Assembly (NCBI GenBank): GCA_947650365.1
Contig: OX393555.1
Location: forward strand, 81,287,995 to 81,351,994
Source of the DNA: Chamaelirium japonicum
Taxonomy: Eukaryota > Streptophyta > Magnoliopsida > Liliales > Melanthiaceae
Length of the DNA: 64,000 nucleotides
Direction: 5' to 3'
Below are positions 50,610-61,522 of this stretch, piece by piece. How positions within the stretch are numbered: the first letter of the stretch is position 1; each line of letters begins with the position of its first letter. Both the position numbers and the translations under genes were made by a program. The notes beneath the pieces were generated by a model. That model had not been told where the DNA came from, did not search any database, and saw only the letters and a program-made list of their open reading frames with translations.

Positions 50610-53265
50610 TCTCTTCTTTCTTCCCACAACACGTTACCAGCACGAACATATCGAGCCCAACTGACTAGTCACAAGAAAATGAAGAGTGGAATAAAAACAA
50701 AAAAGAGAGAAAAAGAGAGAAGAGAATGAAGAGATAAATGAAGAGAGAAGAGAGAAGAAGTTCTGCTCCAATCCTTTGGCCACGGGTATATGTGTGAAGT
50801 AAGAAGTAATTTAAATTCCAAAACTCCACTTCTCAATATTTATACGACCTCTTTAGGGTGGGGTACATGTAACGGCTCTTGCTTTCTCCCATCTCACAAC
50901 ACGTTATCGGCACGAACATGTCGAGCCCAGCTGACCAGTTATAAGAAAATAGATAGAGAAACGAAGACAACAGAGAGAGAAGAAGAGAGATGAGAATAGA
51001 GAGATAAATAAAAAAAGAAGAGAGAAGAAGTCCTACTCCAGTCCATTAGCCACGGGTATAGGTGTGAAGTAAGAAGGAATCTAAATTCAAAAACTCAACA
51101 GAAGAGAGTGAAGAAGAAAGAAGGGAATAAAGAGATAAATAAAGAGAGAAGAAAGAAGTAGTCATGCTCCAGTTCATTGGCCATGGATATAGGTGTGAAG
51201 TAAAAGGGAATCTAAATTCCAAAACTTCAATTATATCTTTGTTTCTCTCTCTGTTTTCTTACGACTGGTTAGCTGAGATCGACATGTTCATGCAGATAAC
51301 GTGTTGTGAGATAGGAGAAAGAGAGAGCCGTCAAACGTGACCCACCCTAAAGGGGTCGTATATTATTTATTATTTATAGAGTAAGCTTACTTAGGGTCTA
51401 AGCAGTCTATAGGAATCTCTAATCCATGGGAGAAGAGAGAAAAGAATAGAGAGATTAAATTATATTATTGAGAAATAGAGTTTTGGAATTTAGATTACTT
51501 CTTACTTCACACCTAGACCCGTGGCCATTGGACTGGAGTAGGACTTCTTCTCTTTTCTCTCTTTGTTTATCTCTCTGTTCTCTTCTCTCTTGTTCTTTCT
51601 CCTCTAATTTTGTTTCTCTCTCCATTTTCTTGTGACTGATCAGCTAGGCTCGACATGTTCGCACTGATAATGTGTTGTGAGATAGGAAAAAGAGAGAGCC
51701 GTCAAATATGCACCACCCTCAAGGGGTCGTATAAATATTGAAAAGTTGAGTTTTGGAATTTAGATTCCTTCTAAGTACTCTACACCTATACTCGTGGCTA
51801 ATGGACTGGAGCATGACTTCTTCTCTATTCGTTTATCTCTTCATTTATCTCTTCATTCTTTTCTCTCTTCTTCTCTCTCTTATATCTTTGTTTCTTTCTT
51901 TATTTTCTCTTCTCTTTTCTTCTCTCTCTTCTGTCTTCATTTCTTTCACTTGACTGGTAGGCTGGGCTTGACATGTTCATATTGATAACGTATTGTGAGG
52001 TGGAAGAAAAAGAGAGCTGTCAAACGTGCTCCACCCTAAATAGGTCATATAAATATTGAGAAGTGGAGTTTTGTAATTTAGATTCCTTCTTACTTCACAC
52101 CTATACCCATGGCCAATGGACTAGAGCAGGACTTCTTCTTTTTTCATACTGATAATGTTACTATAATTTTTTTAATTAAATTAATCATTTATTTTAAATG
52201 AAAAGAGTTTTGAAATTTACTATTATAATCATAATAACATTGAGATGATACTATTGAGAAGTAAAGTTTTGAAATTTTGATTCCTTCTTACTTTACACTT
52301 ATACCCATGGCGAATGGACTGGAGCAGGACTTCTTTTATCTTCTCTCTTCGTTTATCTCTCTGTTCTCTTCTCTTTTCTTCTCTCTCTTCTATCTTTGTT
52401 TCTCTCTTCGTTTTTTGCGACTAGTCGGCTGGGCACGACATGTTCGTGCTGATAATGAATTGTGAGATGGGAGAAAGAGAGAGCCATCAAACATGCCCCA
52501 CCATAAAGGGGTCATATATTATTTATAGGGTAAGCTTACTTAGGGCCTAAGGAATCTATGGGAAATCCTAATCCATGGGAGAAGAGAGAAGAGAACGAAG
52601 ATATTTAATTATATTATTGAGAAGTGGAGTTTTGAAATTTTGATTCCTTCTTACTTCACTCCTATACCCTTGGCAATTGGACTAGAGTAAGACTTATTCT
52701 CTCTTTTCTCCATATTTATCTCTTCATTCTCTTTTCTCTTCTCACAACACGTTATCAGCACGAACATATCGAGCGCAGCCGATCAGTCCCAAGAAAACGA
52801 TACGAGAAATGAAGACAAAAGAGAGAGAAGAGAACAGAGAGATAAATGAAGAGAGAAGAAGAGAAATAAAATATTTTTCATGCTCCTAAATTTATATAAA
52901 TTATTTAATAAATATGAAATAGTTTATAATTAAATATTTAAATATTAATATTGAGATAATACTATTTAAATATTTAAAAAAATAATATATTTTATAATTT
53001 CTAAAAAAATATTAATTGATATAAATAAAATAAATATGCAATCTCCCATCTCACAACACGTTATCGGCACAAAAATGTCAAGCCCAATGGACGAGTCATA
53101 AAAATGGAGAGAGAAACAAAGATAGAAGAGAGAGAAGGAGAGAGAAAAGAACGGAGAGATAAATAAAGAGATAAGATAGAAGAAGTCTTGCTCCAGTCCA
53201 TTCACCATGGGTATAGGTGTGAAGTAAGATAGAATCAAAATTCCAAAACTCCACTTCTCAATGAA
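50610..53265 (+). repeat. Higher-order block Y, copy 4 (start only)
   Basis: Matches the first ~2.6 kb of block Y (24,560 onward): CACGTTACCAGCACGAAC, the ATTATTTATTATTTATAG duplication (51,362-51,379), the foldback pair (52,150-52,265), the AACGATACGAGAAA variant (52,795) and the AT spacer at 52,868. It then breaks into inverted block X at about 53,266. Confidence 0.75.
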
Positions 53266-55074
53266 TTTTTTGCTATAAAAAATTTTTTTAATTTTCTTTA
53301 AAAAAGTTTAGAACAATACAACTATTATAAGATCGTTCGATCAGATGGCAATGGACTAGAACAAGACTTCTTCTATCTTCTATCTTTGTTTATATCTCTG
53401 TTCTTTTCTCTCTTCTGACTTCGTTTCTCTTTCTATTTTCTTGTGATTGGTTGACTGAGTTCGACATATTCGTACTGATAACTTGTTGTAAGATGGGAGA
53501 AAGAGAGAGTCATCAAACGTGCCCCATCTAAAGGGGTCGTATATTATTTATAGGGTAAACTTACTTAGGGCCTAAGCAATCTATGGGAAAGCCTAATCCA
53601 TGGGAAAAGAAAGAAGAGAACGAAGAGATTTAATTATATTATTGAGAAGTGGAGTTTTGGAATTTAGATTCCTTCTTACTTCACAACTATACCCGTAGCT
53701 AATAGACTGGAGCAAGATTTCTTTTCTCTTCTCTCGTTGTTTATCTCTTTGTTCTCTTCTCTCTTCTTCTCTTTCTTTTGTCTTCGTTTCTCTCTCTATT
53801 TTCTTATGACTCATCGGTTGGGCTCGACATGTTCATACTGATAAAGTATTATGAGATTGGAGAAAGAAAGAGCCGTCAAATATGCCCCACCCTAAATGGG
53901 TCGTATAAATATTAAAAAGTGGAATTTTGGAATTTAGATTCTTTCTTACTTTGTACCTATACCTGTGGCTAATGGACTGGAGCAGGACTTCTTTTCTCTT
54001 CTCTCTTCATTTATCTCTCCGTTCTCTTCTTTTTTCTTCTCTCTTTTTTGTGGAGTTTTGGAATTTAAATTCCTTCTTACTTCATACCTATACACGTGTG
54101 AGAAAAGACTATTTAAATAATTAATTCTTAGTTCTCTTCTCTCTCTTCTGTTTTTGTTTCTCTCTCTGTTTTCTTATGACTAGTCCGTAGGGATAGATAT
54201 ATTCATGCTGATAACATTTTATGGGATGGGAGAAAGAGATAGCCGCCAAACGTGCCCTACCCTAAAGGGGTCGTATTTTATTTATAGGGTAAGCTTACTT
54301 AGGGCCTAAGCAATCTATGGTAAACCCTAATCCATAGAAGAAAAGAGTAGAGAACGGAGAGCTTTAATTATTTTATTGAGAAGTAGAGTTTTGGAATTTA
54401 GATTCCTTCTTACTACACACCTATACCCATGGTGAATTGACTGGAGCAGCACTTCTTTTCTCTTCTCTATTCGTTTATTTCTCTGTTTTCTTCTCTCTTC
54501 TTCTCTCTCTTCTGTCTTCGTTTCTCTCTCTGTTTTTGTATGACTAGTCGGTTGGGCTCGATATATTCGTGCTGATAATGTGTTGTGAGATGGGAGAAAG
54601 AGAGAGCCACCAAACATGCCCCACCCTAATTAGATTTCTTCTTACTTCACACCTATACCCGTGGCCAATAAGTTGGAGCAGGACTTCTTCTATCTTTTCT
54701 CTTCGTTTATCTCCCTATTGTCTTCTCTCTTCTTTTCTCTCTTTTGTCTTACTTTCTCTCTCTATTTTCTTGTGATTGGTCGGCTAGGATCGACTTGTTT
54801 GTGTTGATAACGTATTATATGATAGAGAAGAAAAGAGTCGTCAAACGTGCCCCACCCTAAAGGGGTCATATAAATATTGAGAAGTGGAGTTTTGAAATTT
54901 AGATTCTTTCTTACTTTATACTTATACACGTGGTGAATGGACAGGAGCAGGACTACTTCTCTCTTTATTTATCTCCCCATTTTTTTCTTTTTTTTTCTCT
55001 CTATTCTGTCTTCGTTTCTCTCTCTGTTTTCTTGTGACTGGTCGGCTGGGCTCGACATGTTCATACTGATAACA

Positions 55075-55243
55075 TGTTGTGAGATGGGAGAAAAAGAGAG
55101 CCATCAAATGTGCTCCACTCTAAAGGAGTCGTATATTATTTATAGGATAAGCTTACTTAGGTCCTAAGCAATCTAAAAGAAAACCCTAATACATAGGAGA
55201 GATCCAACGGTGGACAACCATCCGATCGAACGATCTTATAACA
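55075..55243 (-). mobile_element. Full-length LTR-like block, about 169 bp, with primer-site motif
   Basis: X3 partner of 11,850-12,017. The minus strand runs from TGTTATAAGATCG at 55,243 to ATCTCACAACA at 55,075. A primer-site motif (TGTTATCAGTATGA on the minus strand) follows at 55,061-55,074. Confidence 0.75.
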
Positions 55244-55712
55244 GTTGTAATATTTTAAATTTTTTAAAGAAAATAATAAATTATTTTTAAAGCAAAAAAT
55301 TCGGGTGTGCCTTATCTTTCTTTTTTACTTCCTATTATTTAATTAATTTAATTAGTTTAATAAATTAAATAGTTAAATAATTAAATAAATATTTAATTAT
55401 CTGTATAACTAAATATTTAAATTATTTAAATAATTTATTTATTATTTAAATTTAAAAATAAATAAATATTAATTTGATTATTTAAAAAAATTAAGTTTTT
55501 CAAAAAATATTTTATTATTTATATATTTAAAAAATTAATTTATTATTTAAATAACAAGTAAATATTTATTGAATTATTATTTTATTTTATTACTTAATTA
55601 AATAATTAATTTTTTTATTTATTTTATTTAATATTTTATAATTTAATAAAAAAAATTAATTATTTAATTACATAACAAATTTATTAAAATTGTTATTTTT
55701 TTAACTATATCT
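55244..55712. repeat. AT-rich spacer (inverted)
   Basis: Inverted partner of 11,395-11,849. GCAAAAAATTCGGGTGTGCC at about 55,291-55,310 is the reverse complement of the conserved island region, followed by A/T words. Confidence 0.8.
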
Positions 55713-56114
55713 TATTCTCTCTCTTCTGACTTTGTTTCTCTCTCTGTTTTCTTTTGACTGGTCGGTTAGGCTCGACATGTTCGCGCTGATAATGCATTAT
55801 GAGATGGAAGAAAGAGAGAGTTGTCAAACAAGCCCCACCCTAAAGGGGTCGTATATTATTTATAGGGTAAGGTTACTTAGGGCCTAAGCAATCTATGAAA
55901 AACCCTAATCCATGGGAGAGATCCGACGGTGGACGGCTATCCGATCGAACGTGCCCCACCCTAAAGGGGTCATATTAATCATTTATTTAAATAATTATTA
56001 AATCAATTCTCTTAATTAGTAAACTTACCTTATAAATATTTAATTATATATAATTGATTATCGCCATGGGTATAGGTGTGAAGTAAGAAGGAATCTAAAT
56101 TCCAAAACTCCACT

Positions 56115-56245
56115 TCTCAATAGTATCATCTCAATATTATTATGATTATCATTGTAATATTACTATAATTTTTTTAATTAAATTAATTAATTCTTTAATT
56201 ATTAAATAATTTGAAAATTTTAATAATTAAGTTTACTAATTAACG
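56115..56245. repeat. Short AT-rich spacer with one palindrome arm (inverted)
   Basis: TCTCAATAGTATCATCTCAA and ATTATGATTATCATTGTAAT precede A/T words ending ACTAATTAACG. Inverted partner of 10,845-10,985. Confidence 0.75.
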
Positions 56246-57474
56246 TGTTATGAGATGGGAGAAGGAAAGAGCCGTCAAACTTCTCTCTTCTCCCATGGAT
56301 TAGGATTTCCTATAGATTGCTTAGGCCCTAAGTAAGCTTACCCTATAAATAATATACGACCCCTTTAGGGTGGAGCATATTTACAGCTCTCTCTCTCTCT
56401 CATCTCATAACACTTACCCTATAAATAACATATGACCCCTTTAGGGTGGGGCACGTTTGACGGCTCTCTCTTTCTCCCATCTCACAATACATTATCAGCA
56501 CGAACATATTGAGCCCAGCCGACCAGTCGCAAGAAAACAGAGAGAGAACAAAGACAGAAGAGGAGTTTTGGAATTTAGATTCCTTCTTACTTCACACCTA
56601 TACCCGTGGTTAATGGACTGGAGCAGGACTTATTCTCTATAAAAGAGAGAGAAGAAGAGAGAAGAGAAGAAGATTTAAACAAAGACAGAAGAGAGAGATA
56701 TGACTGGTCGGCTTGGCTCGATAGTAAGAAGTGGCACACCCGAATTGCTTAGGCCTTAAGTTCAAATATTAAAAGATACACCGTCGAATCTCTTCCATAG
56801 ATTAGGGTTTCCCATAGATTACTTAGGTCCTAACTAAGCTTACACTATAAATAATATACGACCCCTTTAGGGTGGGGCATGTTTAACAGCTCTCTCTTTC
56901 TCCCATCTCACAACACGTTATCAGTACGAACATGTCGAGCCCAGCGACAAGTCACAAGAAAACAGAGAGAGAAACAAAGACAGAAAAGATAGAAGAAGAG
57001 AGAAGAGAATGGAGAGATAAATGAAGATAGAAGAGAGAAGAAGTCCTGCTCTAGTCCATTGGCCATGGGTATAGTTGTGAAGTAAGAAGAAATCTAAATT
57101 TCAAAATTCAACTTTTCAATAATATAATTAAATCTCTCAATTCTCTTCTCTCTTCTCCCATGGATTAGGGTTTCCCATAGATTACTTAGGCACTAAGTAA
57201 GCGTACCCTATAAATAATATACGACCCCTTTAGGGTCGGGCATATTTCATGGCTCTTTCTTTCTCCCATCTCACAATACGTTATCAGCACGAACATGTCG
57301 AGCCCAGCCGACCAGTCATAAGAAAACGGAGAGAGAAACAAAGATAAAAGAGAGAGACGATGAGAGATGAGAACGGAGAGATAAACGAAAAAAAGAGAGA
57401 GAAGAAGTTATGCTCCGGTCCATTCACCATGGGTATAGATATGAAGTAAGAAGGAATCTAAATTTTAAAACATC

Positions 57475-57630
57475 ACTTCTCAATAGTATCTTCTCAAAAT
57501 TATCATGATTATCATAGTAATATTACTATAAATTTTTTAATTAAATTAATTATTTGATTAAAACAAAGAGAGAAGGGAATTTACTATGATAATTATAATA
57601 ACGTTGAGATGATACTATTGAGAAAACTCC
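57475..57630. repeat. Palindromic (foldback) element, about 150 bp
   Basis: The left arm has CTCAATAGTATCTTCTC and GATTATCATAGTAATATTAC. The right arm has TTACTATGATAATTATAATA and GATGATACTATTGAGAA. It is the X3 partner of 9,345-9,490, so the palindrome predates the X duplication. Confidence 0.7.
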
Positions 57631-60600
57631 AATTCTCAGTAATATAATTAAATCTCTCTGTTCTTTTCTATCTTCTCCTATGGATTAGGTTTTTCTATGG
57701 ATTGCATAGGCCCTAAGTAAGCTTACCTTATAAATAATATACTATCCCATTAGGGTGGGGCACGCTTGATGGCTCTCTCTTTCTCCCATCTCATAATACA
57801 TTATTAGCACGAACATGTCGAGCCTAGCCGACCCATCATAAGAAAATAGATAGAATAACGAAGACAGAAGTGGAGTTTTGAAATTTAGATTCCTTCTTAC
57901 TTCACACCTATACCCATGGCCAATTGATTAGAGCAGGACTTCTTCTCTCTTTATTCTTTATTTATCTATCCATTCTTTTCTCTCTTCTACTCTTTCTTTT
58001 GCTTTCGTTAAACTCCACTTCGTTTGATGGCTCTCTCTTCTATCTTTGTTTATCTCTCTGTTCTCTTCTCTCTTCTTTTGTCTTCGTTTATCTCTTTATT
58101 TTTCTTATTACTAGTCGACTGGGCTCGACATGTTCGTGCTGATAACGTATTATGAGATGGGAGAAAGGGAGAGCCGTCAAATATGCCCCACCCTAAAGGG
58201 GTCGTATATTATTTATAGGGTAAATTTACTTAGGGCCTTAGTAATCTATAAGAAACCCTAATTCATGGGAGAAGAGACAAGAGAACGAAGAGATTTAATT
58301 ATATTATTGAGAACTGGAGTTTTGGAATTTAGATTCCATTTTACATAACACCTATACCCATGGATAATAGACTGGAGGAGAACGTCTTCTCTCTTCTTTC
58401 TTCGTTTATCTCTACATTCTCTTCTCTCTTCTCCTCTTTACTAACAACACATTATCAGCATGAACATGTCGAGCCCAGCAGACAACCATTTAGAATTTAA
58501 CTAAATTATTTAAATATATTATTTAAATTATTTATCTCTCTATTCTCTTATATATTCTTCTCTTTCTTCTATCTTTATTTATCTCTCCGGTTTTTGGTGA
58601 CTGGTCGGCTGGGCTCGATATGTTCGTGCTGATAACAAGTTGTGAGAGAAAATAAAAAGAGAGAAGAGAAGGAAGAGATAAACAAAGAAAGAAGAGAGAA
58701 GTACTGCTCCAGTCCATTCACCATGGTATAGGTGTGAAGTAAGAAGGAATCTAAATTCCAAAACTCTACTTTTAAATAATATAATTAAATCTCTCAATTC
58801 TCTTCTCTCTTCTCCCATGGATTAAGGTTTCCTTTAAAATGTTAGGACCTAAGTAAGCTTACCCTATAAATAATATACGACCCCTTTAGGGTGGGACATA
58901 TTTAAATGTTCTTCCTTTCTTCCATCTCATAACATGTTATCAGTATGAACATGTCGTGCCCAGCTGACCAGTCGCAAGAAAAGAGAAAGAGAAACGAAGA
59001 CAGATGTGGAGTTTTGGAATTTAAATTCCTTCTTACTTCACACCTATACTCGTGGCCAATAGCCTCGAGTAGGACTTCTTCACTATTCTCTTCGTTTATC
59101 TCTCCGTTCTCTTTTCTCTTCTTCCCATACTTCTGTCTACGTTTCTCTGTTCGTTTATTGAGAGAAGAAGAGGAGTTTAACAAAGACAAAAAAGAGATAA
59201 GAAGCGAGAAGAGAACGGAGAGATAAATAAAAGGAAAAGAGAGAACTTCACACCTATACCCGTGGCCAATGGACTGAAGCAGAACTTCTTCTCTCTTCCC
59301 TCTTCGTTTATCTCTCCGTTTTCTTCTCTCTTTTTCTTTCTCTTTTGTCTTCGTTTCTCTATCCGTTTATATAGAGAAGAAGTGGAGTTTAACAAAGACA
59401 GAAGAGAGATAAGAAGCGAGTAAAGAACATAGAGATAAATAAAGAGAGAAGATGTCCTGCTCCAGTCCATTGGCCAAGGGTATAAGTGTGAAGTAAGAAG
59501 GAATCTAAATACCAAAACTCCACTTCTGTCTTCGTTTCTCTTACTGTTTTCTTACGACTGGTCAGCTGGACTTGATATATACGTACTGATAACATATTGT
59601 GAGATAGGAAAAAGAGAAAGTCGTCAAACATGCCCTACCCTAAAGGTGTCGTATATTATTTATAGAGAAAGCTTACTTAGGGCCTAAGCAATCTATGGGA
59701 AACCCTAATCCATAGACGAAGAGAAAAGAGTATTGAGAGATTTAATTATATTATTGAGAAGTGGAGTTTTGGAATTTAGATTCCTTCTTACTTCACACAT
59801 ATATCCATGGCGAATAGACTGGAACATGAATTCTTCTTTCTTCTCTCTTTATTTGTCTCTCCGTTCTCTTCTCTCTTCTTACAACACGTTATCAACATGA
59901 ACATGTCGAGCCCAACCGACTAGTCACAAGAAAACAGAGAAAGAAATGATGATAGAAGAGAGAAGATAACAGAGAGATAAACGAAGAGAGAAGAAGTCCT
60001 GCTCCAATCCATTGGCCACGCGTATAGCTGTAAAGTAAGAAGGAATCTAAATTCCAAAACTCCACATAAGAGAGATAAGAAGAGAGAAGAGAACGGAGAG
60101 ATAAATAAAGAGAGAAGAGAGAAGAAGTCCTACTCCAGTCCATTGGCCATGGGTATAGGTGTGATGTAAGAAGGAATCTAAATTTCTAAACTCTGCTTCT
60201 ATCATCCTTTCTCTCTCCATTTTCTTGTGACTGGTCGGCTGGGCTTGACATGTTCGTACTGATAACGTATTATGAGATAGGAGAAAGAGAGAGTCGTCAA
60301 CAATGCCCCACCCTAAAAGGGTCGTATATTATTTATAGGATAAGCTTACTTAGGGCCTAAGTAATCTATAGGAAATCCTAACCATAGAAGAGATCCGACA
60401 GTGGACAGTCATCCTTCTTCACACCTATACCCGTGGCCAATAGAATGGAGCAAGACTTCTTCTCTCTTCTCTCTTCGTTTATCTCTCCATTCTCTTCTTT
60501 CTTTTTCTCCCATCTCATAATACTTTATCGGTATGAATATGTCGTGCCCAACCGACCAGTCACAAGAAAATGGAAAGAGAAACAAAGGCAGCAGAGAGAG

Positions 60601-60658
60601 AAGAAAAGAGAAGAGAACGAAGAGATAAACGAAGAGAGAAATGATAAGAAGTCCTACT

Positions 60659-61522
60659 CAAGTATAGATCCGCTCCTTGGAGGCTGTAGCATGGAAGCTT
60701 TCTTTGAAGTCTTCTGGCTTGAATTGAATCTTCTGGCATTCTGCCATGTTTGAAGAAGTCATAAATTGGCAGTCTCCAATCCCCAAAGTCATGTGTTGTA
60801 AGATTGAAAATCGGCTATCTCCAACCCCCAAACCATTCATTAGTGGCAAAGATCTGCTGTTCGATGGTGGTTTTTGGCGATTCTTGATAGTCGATCTATA
60901 TTTACCTTTCTCTGAGTGAATCTCTAAGTACGGAAGCAGCATTAGCTAGAGCATCAGCTTCTCGATTTTTGGCCCTCGGGAGTTGAAGGAATTCGATGTT
61001 ATTGAATCATTGTCGATGATGCATCACCAAAGCCAAGTAGTGTTGCATTCTTTCTTCATGGGCTGTATACTCCCCATTAATCTGTCGAATTATCAATTGG
61101 GAGTCGCTATGGACAACGAGACGGTCCACCCCTAAGGATCTAGCAATCTCCAAACCAGAGATAAGTGCTTCATATTCTGCTTTGTTGTTTGTAGCGTTGA
61201 ATTCGAGGAGAATAGCCTTTTAGAGGTGATCGAGCTCGGGCGATATCAAGACTATCCCAATTCCCGAATCGATTGCACATGAAGCTCCATCAGTATAAAG
61301 CTTCCATCGAGTTAAAGTATTGGGAGTCTTGGGACTATGATTAATGGTTGTAGGAGCAGAGTTGAGCGAAGGTTCATCTTCGTTATCGAGGTGCATTTTG
61401 ATGTCATCCTTCCATGCAATAGGATCTTCCACGGGGAAGTCGGCGAGGAAGTCAGCTACAGCTTGCCCTTTGAGCGAAGTGCGAGGCTCGAATTGAATTC
61501 CGAGAGCACTCATCTCGATCAC
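60659..61522 (-). pseudogene. Archaeal-type RNase H and pre-integrase linker, truncated
   Basis: After the gypsy RNase H tail (FEPRTSLKGQAVADFLADF) a second RNase H appears: KLYTDGAS (about 61,283-61,306), NNKAEYEALISGLEIA, VHSDSQLI (about 61,094-61,114) and NREADALANA (about 60,939-60,968), giving the four acidic residues D, E, D, D. The linker DWRLPIYDFFKHGRMPED follows, then KLPCYSLQGADLYL, where the integrase zinc finger would begin. The frame ends at the array instead. Stops lie at 61,220-61,222, 61,007-61,009, 60,902-60,904, 60,896-60,898 and 60,815-60,817. This domain is what points to the Tat lineage. Confidence 0.86.

Larger units (their letters stand above)
44450..50610 (+). repeat. 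Higher-order block Y, copy 3 (longest)
   Basis: Covers all of block Y plus a local expansion. Markers match copy 1 at an offset of about 19,900. The extra length lies mainly at 49,100-50,250, where the TTATATTATTTAATTAAATT junction piece occurs three times instead of once. Confidence 0.8.
1..60658. repeat. Complex LTR-derived satellite array, both orientations
   Basis: The whole stretch is built from diverged copies of a few modules: an LTR-like block with TATAAATA, a GA-rich tract, a conserved block with CCACGGGTATAGGTGTGAAG, a short AATATAATTAAAT linker and AT-rich spacers. One A-B-C-D cycle is roughly 380-450 bp, but the cycles are truncated and rearranged, so the array is not a simple tandem satellite. 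Modules appear on both strands, with switches mostly in the GA/CT tract. The open frames here are translations of the repeat: they recur with the same low-complexity Ser/Leu/Phe or Arg/Glu/Lys peptides on both strands, and I see no gene. Seen directly; the retroelement origin is inference. Confidence 0.93.
53266..60658 (-). repeat. Higher-order block X, copy 3, inverted (X3)
   Basis: Reverse complement of about 6,250-13,820 of X1. For matched landmarks the two coordinates sum to about 66,910-67,100: 53,300 with 13,770, 54,100 with 12,980, 56,760 with 10,200, 58,500 with 8,420, 59,375 with 7,555 and 60,650 with 6,255. X3 keeps the 1.5 kb that X2 lacks. It stops within GTCCTACTCAAG at 60,658, where gypsy sequence begins. 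Confidence 0.82.

Noticed and set aside
1-60658. CRISPR-like array of repeats
   Set aside because: Repeats are long, diverged, on both strands and have no constant spacer length; the setting is a plant nuclear genome.
60658-60942. 94-aa minus-strand open frame at the end of the gypsy element
   Set aside because: It lies in a different frame from the RNase H and integrase-linker reading, whose motifs (DWRLPIYDFFKHG) are recognisable; it also runs across the junction into the satellite.
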